In this document: piece by piece, positions 32,767 to 41,689 of the stretch
Position numbering within the stretch: position 1 is the first letter of the stretch
How the letters are laid out: each line of letters starts with the position of its first letter
DNA from: JBLEFH01 sp047345645
GTDB lineage: Bacteria; Pseudomonadota; Alphaproteobacteria; Rhodobacterales; Rhodobacteraceae
DNA length: 64,000 nucleotides
NCBI GenBank assembly: GCA_047345645.1
Contig: JBLEFH010000006.1
Direction: 5' to 3' (one strand)
Notes under the pieces: generated by a model
What the model saw: the letters and a program-made list of their open reading frames with translations, nothing else
Databases searched by the model: none
Told to the model about the DNA's origin: nothing
Program-made: the position numbers and the translations under genes

Positions 32767-34370
32767 CACATCCGGAACACGCCGAAGCGTGTCTCCTCAA
32801 TCGGGGCGTTCAGCGCGGCGCGGAGCGAGAGGATCAGCACCGAACGGGTTTTGCGCGGGTCGATCACCCCGTCATCCCAGAGCCGGGCCGAGGCGTAGAG
32901 CGGATGCGCCTGCTCCTCGAACTGGTCGAGAATGGGCTTTTTGAACTGGGCCTCCTCCTCGGCGCTCCAGCTCTCGCCCTTACGCTCGATCCCGGCGCGG
33001 CGAACCGTGGCGAGAACCCCCGCCGCCTGCGCGCCGCCCATGACGGAGATGCGGCTGTTCGGCCATGTCCATAGGAAGCGCGGGCTGTAGGCGCGCCCGG
33101 CCATGCCATAATTGCCCGCCCCGAAAGAGCCGCCGACCAGCATGGTGATTTTCGGCACCGAAGTCGTCGCCACCGCCGTCACCATTTTCGCGCCGTGGCG
33201 GGCGATCCCTTCGCTCTCATATTTGCGGCCCACCATGAAGCCGGTGATGTTTTGCAGGAACACCAGCGGGATTTTGCGCTGGCTGCACAGCTCGACGAAA
33301 TGCGCGCCCTTGGTGGCGCTTTCCGAGAAAAGAACGCCGTTATTGGCCACGATCCCCACCGGGATGCCGCCGACATGGGCAAAGCCGCAGACCAGCGTTT
33401 CGCCATAACGCGCCTTAAACTCGTCAAAGCGCGAGCCGTCCACGATCCGGGCGATCACCTCGCGAATATCGTAAGGTGTCGAGAGGCTGGCCGGGACCAC
33501 GCCAAGCAGCTCATCGGGGTCGTAAGCGGGGTCCTCGGGGCTGGCGAGCAGCGGGCCATGTGCTGGCTGGAAATTGAGATTGCGCACCGCGTCGCGGGCA
33601 AGCGCGATGGCATGGGCGTCATTATCGGCAAGGTAGTCAGCTACGCCCGAGAGGCGCGTATGCACATCGCCGCCGCCCAGATCCTCGGCGCTCACATCCT
33701 CGCCCGTCGCGGCTTTGACCAACGGCGGACCGGCAAGGAAGATCGTCCCCTGCTCTTTCACGATGATCGTCACATCGGACATGGCGGGCACATAAGCGCC
33801 GCCCGCGGTGCAAGAGCCCATGACCACCGCGATCTGCGGGATGCCCTTGGCCGACATCTGCGCCTGATTGAAAAAGATCCGCCCGAAATGGTCGCGATCC
33901 GGGAAGACCTCGTCCTGATTGGGCAGGTTCGCGCCGCCGCTATCCACGAGATAGATGCAAGGCAGACGGTTCTCTTCGGCGATCTCCTGTGCGCGGAGGT
34001 GCTTTTTCACCGTCATCGGGTAATAGGTGCCGCCCTTCACCGTCGCGTCGTTGCACACGATCATGACCTGCTGACCATGCACCACGCCGATCCCCGCGAT
34101 CACCCCCGCACCGGGGGCCGCGCCGTCATACATCGCATGGGCCGCTGTCATGCCGACCTCAAGGAAGGGCGATCCGGCATCGAGCAGCGCCGTCACCCGG
34201 TCGCGCGGCAGCATTTTGCCGCGCGAAAGGTGCCGCTCCCGCGCCTTCTCGTCGCCGCCCGCCATGACCAGCTCCGCCGCCGCGCGGATCGGCTCCATCG
34301 CCTTGAGATGCGCGTCGCGATTGGCCGCGAAATCATCCGATTGCGGGGAGAGGGAAGATTTGAGTTTCAT
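32766..34370 (-). CDS. mccB: Methylcrotonyl-CoA carboxylase, carboxyltransferase beta subunit
   Basis: A 534-residue carboxyltransferase. Blocks seen: RDRVTALLDAGSPFLEVG, GTYYPMTVKKHLRAQEIA, MGSCTAGGAYVPAMSD, IFLAGPPLVKAATGE and FLQNITGFMVGRKYE, as usual for acyl-CoA carboxylases with the MCC-type motif. Together with mccA it forms the biotin enzyme of leucine breakdown. It overlaps the upstream zinc-ribbon membrane gene by four bases. Confidence 0.93.
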   Translation of the reverse strand: MKLKSSLSPQSDDFAANRDAHLKAMEPIRAAAELVMAGGDEKARERHLSRGKMLPRDRVTALLDAGSPFLEVGMTAAHAMYDGAAPGAGVIAGIGVVHGQQVMIVCNDATVKGGTYYPMTVKKHLRAQEIAEENRLPCIYLVDSGGANLPNQDEVFPDRDHFGRIFFNQAQMSAKGIPQIAVVMGSCTAGGAYVPAMSDVTIIVKEQGTIFLAGPPLVKAATGEDVSAEDLGGGDVHTRLSGVADYLADNDAHAIALARDAVRNLNFQPAHGPLLASPEDPAYDPDELLGVVPASLSTPYDIREVIARIVDGSRFDEFKARYGETLVCGFAHVGGIPVGIVANNGVLFSESATKGAHFVELCSQRKIPLVFLQNITGFMVGRKYESEGIARHGAKMVTAVATTSVPKITMLVGGSFGAGNYGMAGRAYSPRFLWTWPNSRISVMGGAQAAGVLATVRRAGIERKGESWSAEEEAQFKKPILDQFEEQAHPLYASARLWDDGVIDPRKTRSVLILSLRAALNAPIEETRFGVFRM

Positions 34371-34756
34371 GGCAAAAGCTCCACTTTGTAGAGGCGGTTA
34401 CGGATGACGCTCATGACGAACAGCAGCGCAATGAACGCGACAATTGGCGCTAGAGGGATGAGCAATGGAGGCGGTGCTGTGCCTGACATCATGAATGGCG
34501 TGAACATGAGAAAGAAGATCACCATCAAGAGCAGGCCCAGCATGAGAGACTTTAATATCCACGGAAAGCGGTGCGAAAGACGCACATGGCTCGCGCATTG
34601 CGGGCAGGTTATCGCCTCTTTAGATCGCGGGAAGGGCGCGGTTCGCAGAGTTGAAAGCAGCATGAAGAAGGTCATCAAATACCCGCAATTCGGGCAAGCG
34701 AAGCCTGAAAAGCGCTGGCCCAAGCTCCGTTTCGTGGTTCTACCCTCACCGCTCAT
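34367..34756 (-). CDS. Zinc-ribbon membrane protein
   Basis: A 129-residue protein with a CPNCGY...CPQCAS zinc ribbon (residues 21-24 and 51-54) and two hydrophobic segments (about 70-90 and 98-118). The motif layout recalls small membrane proteins of the DUF983/CPBP-like kind, but I cannot name a family. It sits within the leucine operon between the LprI-like gene and mccB, with overlaps on both sides. Confidence 0.55.
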   Translation of the reverse strand: MSGEGRTTKRSLGQRFSGFACPNCGYLMTFFMLLSTLRTAPFPRSKEAITCPQCASHVRLSHRFPWILKSLMLGLLLMVIFFLMFTPFMMSGTAPPPLLIPLAPIVAFIALLFVMSVIRNRLYKVELLP

Positions 34757-35258
34757 CTTTCTGCCTCATATAACCTTCTAGAACACGCACCTGCCGCGCG
34801 GTCTCGTGCAGCATGCAATTGGCAACGCCGAGATAGGTGCCGGAGCCGCCGCCCCATTGGGACGCCTCGTATTTCTCGCAAAGCGCGTCGCGATAGGCGA
34901 TCCAGGCGCGCTGCATCGCTTTGAGGTCGGGCGCAGAACTCGGAGCCAGCGCGCCGCCCAATTCGGCGATCTCGGCGTCGCTTTTCGCCTCGGCTTCGCT
35001 CAACTCGCGGTAAACGGCATTGAGCCGCGTGTCCCACCAGTCCAGTTCCGCACCGACGCAAAAGCCCATGCCGACATTGGAAAACCCGATCTCCGAGGTC
35101 TCGATACAATGGCTGGCCGCGAGGCCGACACAGTCCTCCCCGCCCTGATCCGCGCAAATCTCGGCGATTTTCGGATCAAAGCCCTCGACCGGCGCATCGC
35201 CTTGGGCAAAAGCCGCGGGCGAGGCGCAGATCGCAAGGAGTGCCAGCCAATGGCGCAT
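34746..35258 (-). CDS. LprI-like (DUF1311) secreted protein
   Basis: A 170-residue protein from ATG 35258 with a signal peptide (MRHWLALLAICASPAAFAQ). The body has the DUF1311 pattern: cysteines, LDWWDTRLNAVYRELSEAEAK, MQRAWIAYRDALCEKYEASQ, CMLHETARQVRVLE. Relatives inhibit lysozyme or bind peptidoglycan in the periplasm. It overlaps the ivd stop as TAATG, so it is expressed with the leucine genes though its job appears unrelated. A much longer frame through ivd is only a shadow. Confidence 0.85.
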   Translation of the reverse strand: MRHWLALLAICASPAAFAQGDAPVEGFDPKIAEICADQGGEDCVGLAASHCIETSEIGFSNVGMGFCVGAELDWWDTRLNAVYRELSEAEAKSDAEIAELGGALAPSSAPDLKAMQRAWIAYRDALCEKYEASQWGGGSGTYLGVANCMLHETARQVRVLEGYMRQKDER

Positions 35259-36421
35259 TAACCGGTGACCTTCATCAGCTCGCGGCCGATCAGCATCCGG
35301 CGGATTTCCGAGGTGCCCGCGCCGATTTCCATCAGCTTGGCGTCGCGCATGAGGCGGCTCACCGGGGTCTCGTTCATGTAGCCCGCGCCGCCCATGGCCT
35401 GCACGGCCTGCACCGCCTGGAACATCGCCTGCTCGGACGCGTAGAGGACGCAGCCCGCCGCATCCTGACGGGTGACTTCGCCCCGATCGCAGGACGCGGC
35501 GACGGCGTAGACATAGGCCCGCGCGGTGTTCATCGCGACATACATATCGGCGATTTTGCCCTGCATAAGCTGGAAATCCCCGATGGGTTTGCCGAATTGC
35601 TTGCGCTCGTGGAGATAAGGCATCAACTCGTCGAGGCAGGCATTCATGATCCCGACGCCGATGCCCGACAGCACGACGCGCTCGTAATCGAGACCGGACA
35701 TGAGGACATTCACGCCCTTGCCCTCTTCGCCGAGGACATTCTCGAAGGGCACTTCGACATCCTCGAAAATCAGCTCCGCCGTGTTCGAGCCGCGCATCCC
35801 CAGCTTGTCGAAATGGGGCGAGGTCGAGAAGCCGGTCATGCTTTTCTCGATGATAAAGGCGGTGATGCCTTTCGGGCCGGCTTCGGGGTCGGTCTTGGCG
35901 TAGACGACCAGCGTGTCCGCATCGGGGCCGTTGGTGATCCAGTATTTCGTGCCGTTCAGCACATAGCGGTCGTTTTTCTTCTCCGCCCGCAGCTTCATCG
36001 AGACGACATCGGAGCCGGACCCCGCTTCGGACATGGCGAGCGCGCCGACATGCTCGCCCGAGATCAGCCCCGGTAGATATTTCTCTTTCTGCTCGGCATT
36101 CGCATTCAGCTTGATCTGGTTGACGCAGAGATTGGAGTGCGCGCCATAGGAAAGCGAGACCGAGGCCGACGCCCGCGCGATTTCCTCCACCGCGATGGTG
36201 TGGGCGAGATAGCTCATCCCGGCCCCGCCATCTTCTTCCTTCACCGTGATGCCGAGAAGGCCCAGATCGCCCATTTCCTTCCACAGCTCATGGGGAAACT
36301 CGTTGGTCTTATCGACTTCGGCGGCGATCGGCTTCACCCGCTCCTGCGCCCAGCGATGCACCATCTCGCGCAGGGCTTCGGTCTCTTCATCGAGCGGAAA
36401 TTTCAGGCTTTGCGTAAACAT
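35258..36421 (-). CDS. ivd: Isovaleryl-CoA dehydrogenase
   Basis: A 387-residue acyl-CoA dehydrogenase from ATG 36421, with GGGAG upstream. Blocks: ALAMSEAGSGSDVVSMK, YWITNGPDADTLVVYAKT, LDYERVVLSGIGVGIM, MGGAGYMNETPVSRLMRDAK and IGAGTSEIRRMLIGRE. The oxidation of isovaleryl-CoA opens the leucine pathway, and mccB/mccA/hmgL/liuC follow. FAD enzyme, electrons pass to ETF. First gene of the operon with an inverted repeat upstream. Confidence 0.93.
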   Translation of the reverse strand: MFTQSLKFPLDEETEALREMVHRWAQERVKPIAAEVDKTNEFPHELWKEMGDLGLLGITVKEEDGGAGMSYLAHTIAVEEIARASASVSLSYGAHSNLCVNQIKLNANAEQKEKYLPGLISGEHVGALAMSEAGSGSDVVSMKLRAEKKNDRYVLNGTKYWITNGPDADTLVVYAKTDPEAGPKGITAFIIEKSMTGFSTSPHFDKLGMRGSNTAELIFEDVEVPFENVLGEEGKGVNVLMSGLDYERVVLSGIGVGIMNACLDELMPYLHERKQFGKPIGDFQLMQGKIADMYVAMNTARAYVYAVAASCDRGEVTRQDAAGCVLYASEQAMFQAVQAVQAMGGAGYMNETPVSRLMRDAKLMEIGAGTSEIRRMLIGRELMKVTG

Positions 36422-36445
36422 CTTCACTCCCTCATCGCGTTCTTA

Positions 36446-36459
36446 TGAACGACTGTTCA
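36446..36459. promoter_or_regulatory. TetR-type operator upstream of ivd
   Basis: TGAACGACTGTTCA has perfect five-base arms and lies 25 bases before the ivd start. TetR-family regulators of acyl-CoA genes bind palindromes of this form. No regulator gene is next to it in this window. Confidence 0.4.
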
Positions 36460-36486
36460 GTTGTGAAGGTAGCGCAAAGTTGCGAT

Positions 36487-37137
36487 TCAGGGAAGGATTT
36501 TTTCGACGAGTTCCGGCAGGGCGTCGTAATGGTCAAAGAGTGCGTCCGGCTCCAGCCGCGCAAGCCCCTGACCTTCCGGGCCAAATCCGACCAGCACCAC
36601 AGGCATCGCCGCATTGCGCGCGGCCTTCACATCCGTATCGGTGTCGCCAACCAGCATGGATTGCGACAGATCGCCGGAGACGCGGCGGACCGTCTCGAAC
36701 AGATGCTGCGGGTCCGGCTTGTTGACGGGCAGCGTGTCCGCCCCGACAAGCGCGCCGAAATGGTGGTCGATCCCGAGAAGGCCGATCAGCTTTTCGGCCA
36801 GCCCTTCGGGTTTGTTGGTCGCGACCCCGAGTTTGTAGCCCGCGCCGCCAAGCTGGCTCAGTGCGGCTTCGACCCCGTCGAAAAGCCGCGTCTCATTGGC
36901 GATATTGGCGTCGTAATATTCCAGCAGCAGCCCGCGCTTGCCGGTCAGGTCCGCGCCGACCCGTTCGCTCCCGAGTTTCAGCATCGCATAGCTGCCGCGC
37001 ATGCCGGTCAGCGCATCGGCCACCGGATCGAGCGGCGCATCGAACCCTTCGGTGATAAAGCAGTGATTGGCGGCGGCGATGAGATCGGCGGAGGTGTCGG
37101 CCAGCGTGCCGTCGAGATCGAAGAGAATGGTTTTCAT
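36487..37137 (-). CDS. gph: Phosphoglycolate phosphatase (HAD family)
   Basis: A 216-residue HAD hydrolase. Motif I FDLDGTLADT, motif II GVATNKPE, motif III/IV VGDTDTDVKAARNA, and the cap with FITEGFD are complete. It dephosphorylates 2-phosphoglycolate from DNA repair or photorespiration-like carbon flow; related sugar phosphates are possible substrates. It is divergent from glmU; the 110-base gap has promoter-like AT-rich segments. Confidence 0.88.
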   Translation of the reverse strand: MKTILFDLDGTLADTSADLIAAANHCFITEGFDAPLDPVADALTGMRGSYAMLKLGSERVGADLTGKRGLLLEYYDANIANETRLFDGVEAALSQLGGAGYKLGVATNKPEGLAEKLIGLLGIDHHFGALVGADTLPVNKPDPQHLFETVRRVSGDLSQSMLVGDTDTDVKAARNAAMPVVLVGFGPEGQGLARLEPDALFDHYDALPELVEKILP

Positions 37138-37248
37138 CCCACCCTCATGCCACAGCCCGCAACAAACCGAAACATGATATGAGCGTGAGCGCTCTTCCCG
37201 CATCATCGCCACATTGCTATAGCAGCCGAAACGATAAAGCAGGTGGTT

Positions 37249-38583
37249 ATGGAACGGGCACTTATCATTCTCGCCGCAGGGCAAGGCAGCCGGATGCAGT
37301 CGGATCTGCCGAAGGTGCTGCACAAGGTCGCGGGCGCGCCGATGCTCTGGCACGCGATGCGCGGCAAGGATGCGGCGCGCTCGGTCGTGGTTGTGGGCCA
37401 TGGCGGTGACCGGGTGGAAGCCTCGGCCAAGGCGTTTGACGAGGGCGTCGGGATCGCCCGGCAGGACGAGCAGCTTGGCACGGCCCATGCGGTCGCGCAG
37501 GCGCGTGCGGCGCTCGACGGGTTCGAGGGCGATGCGATTGTGCTTTATGGCGACACGCCCTTTATCCGCCCGGAGACGATTGACGCGATGACCGAAGCCC
37601 GCGCGGCGGGTGCGTCCGTGGTGGTTCTGGGGTTCGAGGCGGCGGAGCCGGGCGGCTATGGCCGTTTGATTATGGAAGGCGATGCGCTCACCCGCATCGT
37701 CGAGGCGAAGGAAGCGACGCCTGAAGAACTCGCCGTAAGTCTCTGTAATTCCGGCGTGATCTGCGCACCTGCGCCGCTGCTTTTCGAGCTGATCGACAAG
37801 GTGGGGAACGAGAACGCCAAGGGCGAATATTACCTGACCGATATTGTGGGCCTCGCCGGCGAGCAGGGCCTTAGCTGCGCCGCCGTGCGCTGCGATGAGG
37901 CGGAGACGATGGGGGTGAATTCCCGTCTCGATCTCGCCGCCGCCGAAGCCGCGTTTCAGGATCAGGCGCGCCGCGAGGCGATGGTGAACGGCACCACGCT
38001 GACGGACCCGGCCAGCGTCTTTTTCGCCTATGACACCGTGATTGGCCGCGATGTGGAGATCGGCCCGAATGTCGTTTTCGGCCCCGATGTGACCGTCGAG
38101 AGCGGCGCAACGATCCTGCCCTTCTGCCATCTCGAAGGATGCCATATCTCGCGCGGTGCGACGGTCGGGCCCTTCGCCCGCCTGCGCCCCGGTGCGGAAC
38201 TGGCGGAGGATTCCAAGGTCGGCAATTTCTGCGAGGTGAAGAACGCGCAGATCGACCAGGGCGCGAAGGTCAATCACCTCACCTATATCGGCGATGCGCG
38301 GGTCGGCAAAAAGGCCAATATCGGCGCGGGCACGATCACCTGCAATTATGACGGCGTGTTCAAGCACCACACCGAGATCGGCGATGAGGCGTTCATCGGG
38401 TCCAACTCGGCGCTGGTCGCCCCGGTCACGATTGGCGCGGGCGCGCTGGTCGGTTCCGGTTCCGTGATCACACGGGATGTGCCGGAGGGGGATATCGCCC
38501 TCTCCCGCGCCCGTCAGGAGAATAAAACCGGCATGGCGACCAAGCTGTTCGCCCGGCTGCGTGCGCTCAAGGAGAAAAAGTAA
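37249..38583 (+). CDS. glmU: Bifunctional UDP-GlcNAc pyrophosphorylase/GlcN-1-P acetyltransferase
   Basis: A 444-residue GlmU from ATG 37249. The N-terminal nucleotidyltransferase has LAAGQGSRMQSDLPKVLH, and the C-terminal left-handed beta-helix shows the hexapeptide repeats (IGPNVVFGPDVTVESGATI) and NYDGVFKHHTEIGD. It makes UDP-GlcNAc for peptidoglycan and lipopolysaccharide. Stop overlaps the glmS start (TAATG), so both are cotranslated. Confidence 0.96.
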   Translation: MERALIILAAGQGSRMQSDLPKVLHKVAGAPMLWHAMRGKDAARSVVVVGHGGDRVEASAKAFDEGVGIARQDEQLGTAHAVAQARAALDGFEGDAIVLYGDTPFIRPETIDAMTEARAAGASVVVLGFEAAEPGGYGRLIMEGDALTRIVEAKEATPEELAVSLCNSGVICAPAPLLFELIDKVGNENAKGEYYLTDIVGLAGEQGLSCAAVRCDEAETMGVNSRLDLAAAEAAFQDQARREAMVNGTTLTDPASVFFAYDTVIGRDVEIGPNVVFGPDVTVESGATILPFCHLEGCHISRGATVGPFARLRPGAELAEDSKVGNFCEVKNAQIDQGAKVNHLTYIGDARVGKKANIGAGTITCNYDGVFKHHTEIGDEAFIGSNSALVAPVTIGAGALVGSGSVITRDVPEGDIALSRARQENKTGMATKLFARLRALKEKK

Positions 38584-40403
38584 TGTGCGGAATTGTAGGC
38601 ATTCTGGGAAAGAATGAAGTCGCGCCGATCCTTGTCGATGCGCTGCGGCGGCTGGAATATCGCGGCTATGACAGCGCCGGGATCGCGACGGTCAACGGGG
38701 GCGAGTTGGACCGCCGCCGCGCCGTTGGCAAGCTGGTGAACCTCTCGGACGAGCTGGTCCACAACCCGCTGCGCGGCAAAAGCGGCATCGGGCATACTCG
38801 CTGGGCGACGCACGGGGTGCCCTCGGTCGAGAATGCGCATCCGCATAAGTCGGGACCGGTGGCTGTGGTCCACAACGGGATTATCGAGAATTTCAAGGAG
38901 TTGCGCGCCGATCTTAAAGCGGACGGCTATGAGGCGCAGACCCAGACGGACACGGAAACCATCGTGATGCTCTGCGCGCGCGAATTGGCCCGCGGCAAAG
39001 ACCCGCGTGCCGCAGTCGCCGCCACGCTGGCGCAGCTTCATGGGGCCTTTGCGGTCGCGTTTCTTTTTGAGGGTGAGGAGGATCTGATGATCGCCGCCCG
39101 CAAGGGCTCGCCGCTCGCGATTGGCTATGGCGAGGGTGAGATGTATATCGGCTCGGACGCGCTGGCCCTTGCCCCGATGACCAACCGCGTGGCCTTTCTC
39201 GAAGAGGGTGACCGGGCGGAGATCACCCGCGCGGGCGCGACCGTCTATGATGAGAGCGGTGCGGAAGTGACCCGCGAGGTGCGGAGCCTCGATCTCAAGG
39301 CCAGCCATTCGGAAAAGGGCAATTATCGCCATTTCATGATCAAGGAGATCCATGACCAGCCTGCGGTGCTTTCCGACGCGCTGGCCCATTATCTCAACCC
39401 GGCGCGGGACGGGATCGCGCTTGGTCTCGATCTCGATTTCACGGCCTATGACCGCATCGTCATGGTCGCCTGCGGCACGGCGTTTTACGCCTGTCATGTG
39501 GCGAAATACTGGCTGGAGGATCTCGCGCGGGTGCCGGTGGAGATCGACGTGGCGAGCGAATTTCGCTACCGCGAGCCGCCCCTTGGCCAGAACACGTTGG
39601 CGATTTTCGTGAGCCAGTCCGGCGAGACCGCCGACACGCTCGCGGCGCTGCGTTACTGCAAGGGCAAGGCGAAAACCATCATGGCGATCGTGAATGTGGA
39701 GGAAAGCTCCATCGCTCGCGAAAGCGATGTGGCGCTGCCGATCCATGCGGGGCCGGAGATTGGTGTGGCCTCGACCAAGGCGTTTACCTGCCAACTCGCG
39801 CTGCTCGCGGCGCTGACCATCGAGATCGGCGCGGCGCGCGGCACGCTGGACGGCGCGCGGCAGGGCGAATTGACGGCGGCGCTCGCGGCGGTGCCGGGGC
39901 TCATCAATGGCGCGCTCAACGATCTGACGCCCTATGAAGAGATCAGTTATGAACTCGCCAAAGCCTCCGACATTCTCTTCTTGGGTCGCGGCGCGCTCTA
40001 TCCGCTGGCGCTGGAGGGGGCGCTGAAACTTAAGGAAATCAGCTACATCCACGCGGAAGGCTACGCCTCGGGCGAGTTGAAACACGGGCCGATTGCGCTC
40101 ATTGACGAATCCGTGCCGGTCATCACCTTCGCCCCGACGGACCCGCTTTTCGAGAAAACCGTCTCGAATATGCAGGAGGTCATGGCGCGCGGCGGGCGGG
40201 TGCTGCTGGTCAGCGATGCCACCGGGCTTGGCGAGGCGGGCGAGGATGTGTGGTCGAGCCTCACCCTGCCCCAGGTCGATCCGTTTATTTCACCGATTCT
40301 TTACGCGATCCCGGCACAGTTGCTCGCCTATTACACAGCGATTGCGAAGGGGACCGATGTGGACCAGCCGCGCAATCTGGCGAAGTCGGTGACGGTGGAA
40401 TGA
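38583..40403 (+). CDS. glmS: Glutamine-fructose-6-phosphate aminotransferase
   Basis: A 606-residue GlmS. The catalytic CGIVGILG begins after Met (Cys1), HTRWATHGVPSVENAHPH and the isomerase region with two SIS domains (VSQSGETADTLAALR, ASTKAFTCQ) follow, ending DQPRNLAKSVTVE. It makes glucosamine-6-phosphate, the entry to the pathway continued by GlmM and GlmU. Unlike in many bacteria no ribozyme riboswitch could fit upstream, because the gene abuts glmU. Confidence 0.97.
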   Translation: MCGIVGILGKNEVAPILVDALRRLEYRGYDSAGIATVNGGELDRRRAVGKLVNLSDELVHNPLRGKSGIGHTRWATHGVPSVENAHPHKSGPVAVVHNGIIENFKELRADLKADGYEAQTQTDTETIVMLCARELARGKDPRAAVAATLAQLHGAFAVAFLFEGEEDLMIAARKGSPLAIGYGEGEMYIGSDALALAPMTNRVAFLEEGDRAEITRAGATVYDESGAEVTREVRSLDLKASHSEKGNYRHFMIKEIHDQPAVLSDALAHYLNPARDGIALGLDLDFTAYDRIVMVACGTAFYACHVAKYWLEDLARVPVEIDVASEFRYREPPLGQNTLAIFVSQSGETADTLAALRYCKGKAKTIMAIVNVEESSIARESDVALPIHAGPEIGVASTKAFTCQLALLAALTIEIGAARGTLDGARQGELTAALAAVPGLINGALNDLTPYEEISYELAKASDILFLGRGALYPLALEGALKLKEISYIHAEGYASGELKHGPIALIDESVPVITFAPTDPLFEKTVSNMQEVMARGGRVLLVSDATGLGEAGEDVWSSLTLPQVDPFISPILYAIPAQLLAYYTAIAKGTDVDQPRNLAKSVTVE

Positions 40404-40816
40404 ACAGACATATCCGGGTGTTCAGGGAATCGGAGAGCGATGACCTGATCGCCCTTTGGCATAGCTGCGGGCTGGTGCGCCCCATGCATGACCCTAGGCA
40501 GGATATCACGCGGGCGCTGGCCGCCCCGGCTTGCCGGATCATCGTTTACGGCTCGCCGATCAAGGGCTCGGTCATGGTGGGTTATGACGGGCATCGCGGC
40601 TGGCTCTACTTTCTTGCCGTCGAGCCGGAGGCACGCGGCGACGGGATCGCCCGCGCGATGATCAAGGCGGCGGAGAAATGGCTGCGGGAGATCGGCTGCG
40701 TCAAGATGATGGGGCTGGCCCATCCGACGAACCCTTCGGCGCAGGCTTATCCCGCGCTTGGGCTTCAGGAAGAAGCGCCGATTGTCTTCGGGCGGCGGCT
40801 GGCGGTGGACGAATAA
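40400..40816 (+). CDS. GNAT-family acetyltransferase (YpeA-like)
   Basis: A 138-residue acetyltransferase from ATG 40400, overlapping the glmS stop (ATGA). FLAVEPEARGDGIARAMIKAAEKWL is the acetyl-CoA loop and NPSAQAYPALGLQEE the last strand-helix, as in YpeA-type proteins. The position behind glmS is shared by many alphaproteobacteria, but substrate is unknown. Confidence 0.85.
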   Translation: MNRHIRVFRESESDDLIALWHSCGLVRPMHDPRQDITRALAAPACRIIVYGSPIKGSVMVGYDGHRGWLYFLAVEPEARGDGIARAMIKAAEKWLREIGCVKMMGLAHPTNPSAQAYPALGLQEEAPIVFGRRLAVDE

Positions 40817-40858
40817 CGCCGCCCTCGCTTTTTGGCCAAGGGCTGTTAGGCTCGGGCC

Positions 40859-41689
40859 ATGGATGACCGCCTCAGCAAATTCGCGCGTTTCAAGGCGCTT
40901 CATGAGCAGGACCGCGCTTTTGTCATTCCGAATCCTTGGGATGCGGGCTCGGCGCGGCTGCTCGCTTCGGTCGGATTTGACGCGCTGGCGACGACGAGCG
41001 CGGGCTATGCCTTCTCCGTCGGCAAGCGCGATTCCTTTGCGGCACTGACACGTGGTGAGATTTTGGCCAATGCGCAGGCGATTGTGGAGGCGACGGATCT
41101 GCCGGTCTCCGCCGACCTCGAAGAAGGGTTCGGGCGGACCCCGCAGGCCTGCGCAGAGACGATCGAGGCGGCGATTGCGGTCGGCCTTGTCGGCGGGTCG
41201 ATCGAGGATGCGACCGGCGATCAGAACGCGCCGATTTTCCCGATGGATCAGGCGGTTGCGCGGATTGCGGCGGCTGCGGAGGTCGCGCAGCGGCGCGGGT
41301 TTCTGCTGACCGCGCGGGCTGAGAATTTCCTGTGCGGCCGCCCGGATCTTGCGGACACCATCGCCCGGCTTCAGGCGTTCTCAGAGGCCGGTGCGGATGT
41401 GCTCTATGCGCCCGGCCTGCCGGATCTGGAGGCGATCCGCACCCTCTGCGCCGAGGTGGACAAGCCCGTGAATGTGGTGATGGGCCTGCGCGCGCCGCTT
41501 TATACGGTGGAGGAGCTGTCGGGCGCAGGCGTCAAGCGGATCAGCGTCGGCGGCTCTTTCGCCCGCGCGGCCTTCGGCGCGCTCAAGCGGGCGGCGGAGG
41601 AGGTCCGGGCGGGCAGTTTCACCTATGCGGAGGACGCGATGCCCGGCGCGGAGATCGCCGCGCTGATGGACAGCGTCAAACGCGGCTGA
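40859..41689 (+). CDS. Isocitrate lyase/PEP mutase-family enzyme
   Basis: A 276-residue TIM-barrel protein of the PEP mutase/ICL group: NPWDAGSARLLASVGFDALATTS, then DLPVSADLEEGFG (metal-binding Asp/Glu), IEDATGD, LTARAENFL and ADVLYAPGL. The classical KKCGH loop is absent, so lyase of a C-C bond (oxaloacetate decarboxylase or methylisocitrate-like) is plausible. It starts 42 bases after the acetyltransferase gene. Confidence 0.85.
   Translation: MDDRLSKFARFKALHEQDRAFVIPNPWDAGSARLLASVGFDALATTSAGYAFSVGKRDSFAALTRGEILANAQAIVEATDLPVSADLEEGFGRTPQACAETIEAAIAVGLVGGSIEDATGDQNAPIFPMDQAVARIAAAAEVAQRRGFLLTARAENFLCGRPDLADTIARLQAFSEAGADVLYAPGLPDLEAIRTLCAEVDKPVNVVMGLRAPLYTVEELSGAGVKRISVGGSFARAAFGALKRAAEEVRAGSFTYAEDAMPGAEIAALMDSVKRG

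Noticed and set aside
34746..36284. 512-codon minus-strand frame
   Set aside because: Only its last third, the LprI-like protein, is real; the rest lies out of frame over ivd.
36487..38370. 627-codon minus-strand frame
   Set aside because: Only the last 216 codons (gph) are real; the remainder is antisense to glmU.
38400..38700. glmS riboswitch/ribozyme
   Set aside because: glmS begins inside the glmU stop codon, so there is no leader to hold one.
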